This document shows positions 34,921 to 46,900 of a stretch of 64,000 bases of DNA, piece after piece. The notes beneath the pieces were generated by a model. The model saw only the letters and a list, made by a program, of their open reading frames with translations, was not told the origin of the DNA and ran no database searches. Source of the stretch: Diploscapter coronatus. Taxonomy: Eukaryota > Nematoda > Chromadorea > Rhabditida > Rhabditidae. Made by a program: the position numbers and the translations under genes. How positions within the stretch are numbered: the first letter of the stretch is position 1; every line of letters begins with the position of its first letter. The stretch lies in the NCBI GenBank assembly GCA_964036155.1, contig OZ038423.1, positions 8,943,249 to 9,007,248 of the forward strand, written 5' to 3'.

Positions 34921-37900
34921 ATGAAGCTCACGGAATTTTTATTCCTGCTCATTTTTCAAGTGACCTACACTTTTTCCGAGGTCGGTATATTTTTTCTTTA
35001 AATTTTTGATCTTATTATTTGATGTTCGTATTTTCGATTTTCCATTTGAATGGGAAGCGTTTTCTAAAGAAGCGTGGTAGATTACGTTGCTCGCTCGCTC
35101 GAAGCTCATGTAGGCGACCGACGCTCTTTCTTACCCGTTCTGCATCTTTGTCTCTCTTTCCGTTTCTCATTCCAACTCTCTTCTCTATTCACTTTTTGAA
35201 TTCCCCTCACTGTATACAATAGCTAATCTCTCCGAAACCACACACCCTCGCCCTCGTTAGGTTGCTCTGGTAGAAACTAAACAGATGAAAACATTTGCAC
35301 TCTCTGGATTTAACCGGCTGTACTCATAAATAGTCGCGTAGTTTTTATTAGGGAAGGATTTGAGTGCTAGGTAACGCGCAGGTTGATTTGTGGAGGATTT
35401 TTGCGACTGAAATGGACAGCCATGAAAATCGGGAGAGGAAATATTGCCTGAAGGGTGGTCAGGAAAGAACGCGCTAGCCGAGGGTTCGGATGACTTTAAA
35501 GGGTATTGTCGAAGAGAAGGCAGTTTTGAGAGAGCCGAGGGAAATCAGAAAATGAAATCTTGACTCGAGTACTACTATGCGCGCGGAGATAGAATGAGTT
35601 AGAAAACGAACCGCATTACCCGAAAAGGGAAAGAAGCTTAGAAACTGCCTTTCTAATCTCCACTCTGCATCTGTGCACCCTCTCAGTTTCTCATCATTTA
35701 TGATCTCTAATTTTTCTTCTACCCATTTTTGCAAATTTACTAGAATGAGTTAAACCCACTGAATGAAAATTCGAAAATTAGCTCCGGAGGGAGTACTCGA
35801 GTTTTTTGCAGAATAGATAATGTTTTCGTAGGCCTGAAAAAGGGGATGCACCAAAACGATGCGATCATTTATTCATACGTATCAAAGTTTGCTAGAGGAA
35901 ATGACAGCGAAGTGGCATTATCAATAGAGGACATTTTTCCAAACGTGGATAAGCTGTAGGATAAAAATAGAATATGAAGTGATAAGACTGGTTATCAGGG
36001 AATCTGGAATTTTATCAGAAATTAAAAACGGATCTTTTTCAAATAAAACATCAGAACAGAAATCCTGAACTTTTGCGATTCAAGTGAAAGAATAATAAAA
36101 ATTGTATTTCACAAGAAAAGACTATTTCTGTTAAAAATCTGCCATTTTTCCTGTCAAAATCAAGGATATGTCCGTTTTTGGTTGCCGAATGTTTGTAGAC
36201 AATGACCTCAATCCGCTAAATCTCATTTGATCTTCTCTCTGCCCTCTCGATACCTTATAATCTATAACAACTACCTACTCTAATCCCAATCACAGTAGTG
36301 GCATGGTGGTCGTGGCTCTGGCGACTTCTTCATAGCTCTGCCCCTCTCTTTGCATCTTTTGACTAATGCTATTAGATTATCCTGAGCCGATGGATAAACA
36401 TTTGGAAGCAAAAATTGGTCTCAAGATATTGCACAACAAAAATGAATGAAAAAGAAGAAAAATACTGAATGTTACCACTTTGAAAATGCCATTTGAAGTT
36501 AATGTTCAAAATTCTGAACATTTCTTGAAGTTCACTTAGCAATTTTCCATTCTGAAATATACGCGCTAATGTATGAATCATCACTTTTTGACTTGTAACT
36601 TTGAAAGTCCTACTTGTGAACGTTTTCAGAAATAGTAAAGTTAGGAAATTTCTCTATTTTCTTGATATTCTCACGCTTGGTGTCTTTTCTTTCTTGTGCT
36701 ACAATAATAATTTACCTGCCTGGTTGACATGCAGGTGTGAAATTCTAGCCACTGCAAATTAGTCGGGAGATATTACGCAATTCCTGAGATGTGCTTGACT
36801 AAATTAGAGATATATTTGGAGAAAGTCGGCTTGGTTTGAAATTTGAGTACTGGAAGAATATTATTGCTCTTTCAAAAACCGTGAACAGTAGCTTTTTTTG
36901 AAAGGCTGGTATTCTTTTCGATGGCAGAAATATTTTGCTACACTTTGAAAAGAAAACTTGTGCTAATGCTATTCTTGCAAGGCTAACGTTTTTGCAAAAC
37001 CCAAAGATATTCTTTTCTTTTCTATTGTTTCATGCTATTTTTTTGCTGAAGCTCATTCCTATTCACCTGAAACCGAGTTTGGCAATGTCAGAAATAGGAA
37101 TATCCATGGGGGTGTCCTTTCTCTTTTGACCATAGAAGGTAAAGGGATGTGCATATGAATGGAAGGGGAAATAGAGGGGAAATGGGGAGGGATAAGAGAT
37201 GCAGAGAAAAGGAACCATTGAGTCTATTGAACATGGAATGGTTGACTAGGTACACGTAACCATTTTGAGCCCATAACCAGGGGCTAATTCGAGATAGGGA
37301 TTCGTGAAATCTGAATATCGATTTTGGAGACTAGCGGATTTATTTGGATTGCAATACGTGCTAAAGCGGCAGGTGAAATAACAAGAAGATTTGGACTTTT
37401 GGGGTTTTCAGATTTAGGAATTTAACAGAATTGAATATTCTGGGACTTTGCAACGTTTTGAAAGTTTAGCTACTTTTTGCAGAAATAAAATCGAAAAATT
37501 TCTGTAAATTTTGTTAGAAAACACATTTTTTTCTTTGATTCCTGTAAAATATTTGACAAATTATGGATATTTTCGGAATATTTGGAGGATTTTCCACTTG
37601 CCCAATTTGATGATTGTGGATAAGTGAGATTGAATTGAGCCTACACTGGCAGACACACAGACACATTCGCACTGACAGATAGACAGGCAATATTGTGCTG
37701 AATGGGGGGAGACAGATCTGAAAAGGGCGAGAGAGGGAAGAGGGAAACATGGCAAAATACTTGAGAAACAGATTGGAAGAATGATGAAGCACATTGGAAG
37801 TTTCATCATAGGGGAATTGAAATAGATTAAGATATTGCTGAGTTTTGAAAAAATGACATTTGTGGGATTTTTGCAGAGATGAATAAGATGTTCTTGTTTC

Positions 37901-40900
37901 AGATTTTCGTTAAGCCGTTCCACTTGAAAATTGAATCTTGATGCTTTTGTTTCTGGATAGTTTTCCGATTTTTATTTTTGAACTCATGTGAAATGCTTGT
38001 AATTCTAAAAATGTAGCTGTACTTCATTCGTATCATTTGAATTGCTCGATTTCAAGCATTCCAAGAGAATGTCCTCTTCTCTGCGAACATCCCCGTGCCC
38101 GCTTCAGAGCGTGAGAATTCTGATGACCACGGCTAGGGGAACGTGCCGTCCAAAGGCATTTGTTTGATTTACGCGGGAATGAAATCCATCAGTTAGGGAG
38201 GGAGGAGGGAGTGAAAGAGTCCCAAAAAGGCAGAGGAATGAATCGTTTGGAGGGTTCAATTACATAGTCGGCTTCTGACTGGCGGAGGGGGAAAAGCACA
38301 CACAAAATGTAGTGAATGGGGAGGGAAATTTGCATGGAACATTGCAATGCAGAAATGCAGAAGAATGACATGACACACAAATTGTTGCAGGCAAAGAATA
38401 AAGAATATGAACGAAATGACCAGGGGATAAAATTAGCTCATGAATATTATGTTCTGATTCGCTAAACTATTGGTAATAGATAGATAGGTAGAAAATGCTT
38501 ATAGATAAAGTGACATTGAAACATTTTTAGTAGATATTTGAATTTGCATTTTTAGATTTTAAAAGCAAACGAACATTTTTACTGATTTTCTCGCATTATT
38601 ATTCTAAAGGAAGGATAGTTTTGATTGTTTTGCCATTGATTTCGCTGAATGACATAAGTTGGGTCGTGAATCATCACTGCTCGAACTGACAATGAGTCCA
38701 TCAAAGGCGGTGCAGATTAGCATAAAATGAAGAGAATGGAAGGAAAGGGAAAGGGGATACAACCAGTGCTGCAAGCAGTGCATAGTGCAGGAAGGAGGAA
38801 GAGACGGCCATATGGTCTTGAAATGATCATCCACAAGAAGAGGAGCAGTAACATTAAACCTAAGCACAGAAACAGGAAAGAGGAATGAAAAGCAATTCAA
38901 TTAAAGATCATATGGAGTTGGACTTGTTGATTGATTAGAGGATATTTAGAGGGATTTATGGAAGAATAGATTTTTTAGAGAAAATAGTTTGTTATTATTA
39001 TTTATTTATTGCGATTTTTGACATTCTTTCTGAATTGAATTCAAGTTGACAATTTTCTGAATGAATAATGATGGAACGTTGGCAAAATTGGAAGATCCGG
39101 TCAACTTCTAATAAACTCGGATTAAGCCAGGATAAATTCAATCCCCTTTTATCTTTATCTTCCCTCCTTTCATTTCTTCTGCTCATTTCTGCAGATTAGG
39201 CTTCATTTTCCCTGTTCATGCATTCTCATCTGTTCAAGCTCATAGTAACTCTATTGAGTCTATGCAAGGACTGCATAGCTCGTTGGCATTCTGCTCTGCC
39301 AACCCAGAGGGGCTTCTAATGAGAAGGGAAGAAAGCGAATGCCCATGCGAATGATGGTCAAATGGCCGAGCAGATAAATGAACAAATTGAAAGTCGGTTT
39401 TTTTTGGAAAAATGATCAGACTGATTCTACTGACATTATTTTCAGAAAAACTGGAGAATTTTAAAGTTGAGATAGACAAGTTGATTAGAAATTTAAATAA
39501 TTTTGACAAACATAAATTTCAGAGGCCCCCGTTCACGATTCCTAAAGATGCCCCAGTCGGATATCTGGTAGCTGATTTGCTCTACAAGGACGTTATCACG
39601 AATGAGGAATCCGTTACAATACAGCCGTCACCCTACAGCAAACATTTCACTGTTAATAATAGGAGTCAGGTCAAAACAATTCTTTTATAAGATTTTTAAA
39701 GAAAATTCGAAGAAAACTGATTTGCCACTATCTTTTCAATTATTTGGACGAGCGTAAACAGTTTTCGAGAAAGAACATTTCTATTACTCATTTTGGTTCA
39801 TTGGTCTCTCCGTGGAAGGTCAATTTTTAAAAGAAAATAATGAAATTAGATGAATATTTCAATTGAAAATGTTAGTTTTTTTTCAGATTTTTACGGTAGA
39901 TAGCGTCCAACATGCCAGCGATCGCGCTTTCCCGTTGTATCTTCTCGCGAGTCGACCGCCTTCTTACAAACGAGTCGTCACGATCTACGTCCAGATCGGG
40001 GAAAAGTAGGATTTTCATGAGTTTTTAGGAAGAAAGGAAAACTTTCCAGGGCCCACAAGTTTCTGTCAAAAGAATACGTCGCCGTGCTGCAGTCGGACGC
40101 AAAGGCGGAGAAGCAGATAACGTTTTCGACGCCAGTTGCATTGGATTTAGAACCGAGTAAGATTGTCCTTGATTATCTTTCGCTATGCAAAATGATATTT
40201 CACGAATTTTGTAAAATGGCATTTCCTAAATTGTTCTTCATGCTTGAAAATTCACTTCGAATTTTCAGACAACAAAGACACCTATAAATGCGTTCCAACG
40301 ACATCGATCCAGAATTTCCCGATCACCATTATTGGAGATGGAAAATTCAGTTGCAGAGTAAGAGCAATTTGCAATTTATCTTCAGAAATTCGTGAACTTA
40401 AGATATTTCTTTCCCGAAAAATCCGCTTTTCGGACCTGGAAAACATGGAATTCTATCTCGGCGCCTTTGATAAGAATCATAAATTGGTACGAGAAATTAT
40501 TCTTTGAAAAAGTGATTATTTTTAATTTCAGCGAGCTCAGACAAAAATCAGCATTCGAATCCAGCAAATCGCCCCGAGTCCGCCCCGCTTTAATCGAAAT
40601 TTCTACTCGCTGAATTTTTCGGATATCGCAGCGCAAACGAACATCGTCAGGGTTCGGGCTGAGTGAGTGAACTTCTACTTATTTTTTCTAAACTAAAAAA
40701 ATAAATAAATAAAATTGGCTCTAATATTTGAATTATTGCTATTTTTGTTTGGCATGGAAGACTGCTTTACAAAACGAGATTTGATAATAGGATATTTTTG
40801 GAGCCATTTTTTAAATTCTGACTCATGCAAATGTGATGAAATTCTTACATATCATGATGCTACGCTCATTTGGAAGAATGATGAAAGATACCTCTCCTTT

Positions 40901-43900
40901 CATGACTGCATCTATTTGCGTACCAATTCTTTTACTCTTATGCTCGAGGGAGTCATTCCTTAATTTTCCCGCTTTTCTCATTTCTCTGCATCTCTTGCCC
41001 TCTCTCCTGTTTTATCATTGTTTGCCACACTGTCTCACTCCATTCTACTCATTTCAAGCCAAAAGCTGCTCCATTGCCAAAAGCCGGTAATTGTCTTTAC
41101 GAGAATGAGAGAGAAAGGGAATAATAAGTGAGTGCAGAGAAATAGAAAAAGGTGAGAGTAACGAAGCTATAAGAGAGCACCAAAGAAGCAGAATTAAGGT
41201 GCGAGGGATAATAGAAATGGAAAGGGAAAAATTGGCTCTGAAAGGAAATGAAAAGATAGAGTAGCCAGATAAGGCAGGGGCTAATTGAAAAATGCAAATC
41301 GAGAAGTTTACGAAATTTAAAATTTTGAAGTACGTTGCAAAGAATAGGAGTAAAGAAAAGGAGTTTGGCTGAATTATTAGATTCTGAATTAAACCGACGT
41401 AAAAGCAAATGGTATCTAGAGAATTACAAAATATGCTAATTTTTACGTAAATCATAAACTCTCTCCCAAAATGTTGTTGATACTTTTGTGTTCAATTAAA
41501 TTAGCATATGCTCCGTCGCGCAGTCCACTTGTTTGTGCAGTTTGTAGCGGCCAAATTGGAAACAAAAAGCCTAATAATAGCTAATTCGGTCGTTTAGCGC
41601 AAATTACGATTAAAAATAGAAAATTTTGATGGAAAATTGAAATATTAATGATTTCCAGAACAACTCGTGGAGCAGTGGTGTATCGCCTTGAACCTGAATC
41701 CGTGCCTTTCGACGTGGCCCCATTTTCCGGCGATGTTTTCTCGCAACAGCACATTTCTCAGGGACGGTTCATTTTCGAAGTCATTGCGAAGGATGCTATT
41801 GGACAGGTAGTTTTGTTTTAATAGATGAAATGTTTTCTAAATTATTTTAACTTTGAAGTAGACTTTTGTTCTTTTCTTAAAACATGAGCTGATTGATTAT
41901 AGGAAGACCGAGCCACGGTCAAAGTGTTCGTAGATCCTCGATTTCCGAAGGTCGATTCGACTAGGAAACATCAACGACGAATTCGAAGAGAACTGAGCGA
42001 TGATTTCACAATTCGAGTCAGGGAGAATAGTCTGAGTACAAAGGAGGTAGAACTATTGAAATTTTATCATTTTATAATAGCATTCGAATAAGTAAACTTT
42101 TGAAACTCATACCACTTCTTTCTATATTCTTATTGGTAGATTTAGGGAAGGATTAAAGCTGATGTTCAATTTTGAGAAGCTGAAATCAAAACAAAAGATG
42201 AAAATGATCCAAAATATTGAAATCGGAGGGAAAATGTGATCCATCTCTAGTTAGAATATCGCAATGATTCAAATTTGTTAAAAATGAGAATAAACGATTT
42301 CAATTTCAGAAGGTGCCACTTTTATCCGGTGAGCGAGTCGCAGATGCTCCAGTCGAGAAGGACGGATTGCGGATCGAGGAGGATGGAACGATCGAATTCA
42401 CGACGCCGCTGAACTTCGAGAAGCAGCACGAACGATTAGCCAGAATTCAAATTGACGGAAGAAAGAAATGTGAGCATTAGAAAAGTTATTGTTGTTTATC
42501 TTACATTTTGACTCTTCTGTGGAGAATAGAATTTTGTAGGTTAATTTTGAGGTTCACGTATATGTCATTTTGTCTTGCTCCATTTTTATTCTTGTTCATA
42601 TTCGACTGGGGATAGTCTTTGAAATGATTGTCACTAGAAGGCTATAGAAAACTTTGTTTCATCTTTCTTTATTCCGAATTCTGCGCAAACTCAAATATAG
42701 GCACCGGAAATGGTGGATTTTGTAAATCCTTTAGTTTTTATCTGTAGATTTTGTAAATTCTTCTACCTGCTTTCTGCCTCATTAGCAGTGCGATTTCATG
42801 GCCATTGTTTGCTTGTCTGACTGTAAGCGATTTTGATGGATGTGAGAATTGGAAGAATTTATCTGGAAAGACGATTTTGCACAGCATCTTGCTTCCTCCA
42901 TTTAATTTTTTTTGGAAAATTATAGCATTAGAATGGTTAGAAAATGGGAAGAATGTTTTCATATAATTTACGGGATGAAAATAAGATCTGAAAAAATTCA
43001 AGGTGATTGATTTAAAAATATTTTTGAACTATAATTACTCCACTACCATGGTCACTTCACTGTTACTTTTTCAAATCATTTGACCATTTACTCGTCACGC
43101 AGAGAAATTCGGAGCTATTCAAAACGTGTCATTTCGAATCACCGCATCGTCTCAAAAATGCACATTTCACATTAGCATTGAACGTGAAGGGGCAGGTAAA
43201 ATTGACTGGTTTTTCGAATCCAAAATATGCAGATTTTTGGATTTTCGTAGGAATTTTCTCGTTTATGAAGAGGGACTTTTCAATGTTGTAGGTTTACGAG
43301 GAGTTTTCGTATTTTCTCATTTTGAAGATAGATTCTTGACACGCGAACTAAAATGGGATATTTCCGAAGATGTAGTAGAAGAGTATACTATGGAATGTGT
43401 ACTTTCGAGGGATTTTGGGGGATCTATTAGGAAATCAAAAATTTGTAATTCGAAAAAAAAAAAAACGTTTTCCAAAAGTAACGATGACTTTACAGTATCA
43501 GTAGATTTTTCTCTACTTTATTAGTTACCGATAAATTTACCATTCTAGCAAGCAAAGCTATAATTTTAAATTGACAAATGGGAAATCAATATTGCGAAGT
43601 CCTGAAAAGTCTCGGATAATTAGATGGATGGTTCTTCATTGATGAGGGGTGCTGAGGATAAACGTGAGAAAAACAGCGTCATACATAATGGGATTAGGGC
43701 CTTAGATTTGGAAGGGGAAAGACAGGGAAAGAGTGGGAGAAAGGAAAGTATCTGTGACATCTGGACGCAAGTCAGACATGAAGAAGAGGGACGAAAGAAA
43801 TGTGCCACCCGGGGATTTTAGAGGGTTGTTTGTAATTTGGATAGAAAACCTTATTTGATTTCGAAAAAAAACGGCAATTCGTTGTTTTAATAATCTTATA

Positions 43901-46900
43901 AATTTGAAGGTTCGTTATGATTTCGATGAAATTATTTCTTAGATGGATGGATAATATTATTTCACTCATTTTTATTCAAAATTCCTCATTTCCCACTTTG
44001 TTCTCCTGATAGTAATCCAGTATAGTATATAGATTCATTCATCTCTTAGCTTCAATTAGTTTATGTTGTAGTACGGCGAAAATGTAGTAAGGCTCGAGAG
44101 GAAATAGGAAATAGATAGCTGCTTGGCTGCTGTATTAGAATTGAAGATCGAACCCTAACCAGAGTAGCCTTAATTAAAGACATCAGAGAAGTAGCATTCA
44201 AAACAAGGAGAGGGCAGAGAAAACGTGGATAAATTGAAGCGGACACATTTTTGCACTACGGCTTATATCCGGGGGATGAATAAAAATGCTGAAAGAGTGG
44301 ACACAGCCGAAGTTGAATAAAAAGGAACATTTCCATAGACCGAGGATATAATTACAGCACTTTTATTATGTATGCAAACATGGATATAAAGAGGGACTAT
44401 TAAATATTTTGAACTCAGGGAAACTTTACGTTCATACATCTGAGTGTCAAACCAAAATTAAAGTTTCGAAAGTGAGAGTTTGCAACTTTTTAACTCGGAG
44501 GTAGTAAATTGGAACTTTTATGAACAGCTCGTAAATATTTGCTCTTTCAAAAATTCTGATAGTTTTCTTTCCGAGATTTATTTCATGCATAAATTTGGAA
44601 AATTCTTGATCCTGAAATGATTTCATCATAATCTTTCTGCTTTGAAGTTCTGTCGCAATCCATCTCTGCTCATGTCTGCTCGTCATATTTGTCAGTCCTT
44701 GCATATAAGGGCATTCCTCTGGTCACTCACAACCACACGCTCCCTCCTTATTGCTTCCGGCAGACCCTTCGAATAGATCTAATCATGACCAAGCACTCGA
44801 TAAGAGGATATGAGCTTGGATATGCAAGGGATAATGATAAATGAAGAGAGGGAAGAGAAGGGAGAAAATGAGATTTGCCACTGGGCGAATGGATAGGAGA
44901 ACTAGCAGCTAATTGACAGTCAGCTCACGATAACTGTTTATGCACTCGAGGAGAAGATCTCGGGGGAATGGAGGAGAAGATAAATGAAATCACGATGGAA
45001 GGCGGGAGGGGGGTTGAATGAAATGGATGGAAACATTCTACAACTCTTTCGAGTGGACTGTGGGGAAATGATACAGACTTAGAGAACTACATTGAATCTT
45101 TGGCTAGTTGTTAGACATTGATATTTCGAATGCGCCAAATGGTGCAGAATTTCACCAGCATTAACACCTGGTTGGAAAAACTCCTAAAATGGACGAGTAA
45201 TGCTACTTGACCTGAGCTGTGCTCATAGCCACATTACCAAAATGGTCATAAATGGATATGAATGCGCATATATATCAATCAGAAAGATTGTTTGCTTACT
45301 TGATTTTTGGGGAAAAAACTGAAGAATTTAGGAAAAAAACATGAATATTTTATCAAATCGCTAGGATTTTTTCTGATTGTTTTGAAACTGGCGAATAATC
45401 ATCGTTGTTTGGCTAGCCAATCGGAAAAATAAAAAGTTCAAATGATGCGTGAATTAATTGCGTAATTAATGACAAAGATGTTGACAATAAATCAAGCTTG
45501 TGATAAAGGCGAAACTGCCAGATGGGATGATTTTCGGAAATGGGCGAATTCGATAAGGAAAAGCTGATAAGAGTGATAAAAGGATAAAGGGCATGTGAAT
45601 GATTAGTGATTACGATGATTGCGCAATCGGATCAGTTAAAGGTTGGAGAGGAAAATATATGATGCAATTGCTATAAGACAACAATGATCGATTTCGAATT
45701 AGTATATCTTTAGAGGATCGAAGATCTTTGTTTCTGGAAAGATATGAATTCCATCTTAATTTACTTCTTTTCATTGGATATAAAACTTTAGAATTTGGAC
45801 TTTAGAACTTCTAGAATGGTCTAAATTCTTCTTATTGCAGATGCTAAATTCTTTAACCTAACCATTTAGCAAGTAGATTGAGATACAGCAATAATTGGCC
45901 TGCTTTTTTCTGGCATCTAATTTTTCTCCCCTTCTTTTGTATTGTTAGCTGCCTTTTTGTATTCTAATATGGACTGTCGTTTTCATTGTTAACCGAGAGG
46001 AGAATGGAGCATATGGAAAATGAGATAGAATAGAGAGTAAGGACACTACAGATTGTGTCAAGGAGAGAGCACGTATTTTTGGGAAATTCAAAAAATATAC
46101 CATTTTGGAAAATTTTGTTATGTTTCAAAGATTTTGTTAAGTTTGGGAAAAATCCAGTTTTGATATAACCTTCCCTTTTTCAAATTATGTCAAAAAATGT
46201 TCATAAACCGCCAAAAATTATGAATTGCTAGTGATAATGAGCCATAATAAAATTTACTGCCGCCCAGAATTAAGTTGATAGTGTAAATACCATACACACA
46301 TCTGGATATTGTAAAACTTGACGCTTTATGTCTTCTCTGCGCTCTCTTCATTTACTCATCTATTTCCGTATCTTTAACCTCCTTATTTCCACCCTTGGTG
46401 ATCTCATTTTCTGTGCAGATGTCTGGCAGAAAGGTCGAGAAATTGAGCCTAACCGAATTATTAAATCAGTAGATTTGGAGGGGGTGATTTTTACCTAATT
46501 TAGTCGAGAACCACTCGCGTTTGCATAATTTAGAACCTTAGAAAAAAAAACTAAATAGATTAGGAATTTTGGATAAACTTGAAAAGAAATTGAATATTTA
46601 ATTCAGAAAAAATGTTACTTTCTAACATTTCTATTAATTGAGATATACGAGAAAAATAATGAGCAAAAATTTATTACCGTAACTTTCTTGAGCAATTGCA
46701 CACCTTTCGTCACAAATAAAAGAGCTTTTATTAAACTATTTAAAACAACCGATTGTTCGAGTTTTCCTCATTTCGTCCAATTGGGATCGTTGTAAGGAAT
46801 GAGTCGGTCTTCGGGAATTTGAGAGGTTCTGGCTTGACCGCCGGACAGATTGTGAATGCCCTTGGATTTGGCTAGTTTGTTTTTTAGTCGCCAAAGGGGT

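Noticed and set aside
41054..41455. 133-aa and 103-aa minus-strand hydrophobic frames
   Set aside because: They overlap each other in the purine-rich cadherin intron between exons 6 and 7; composition artefact.
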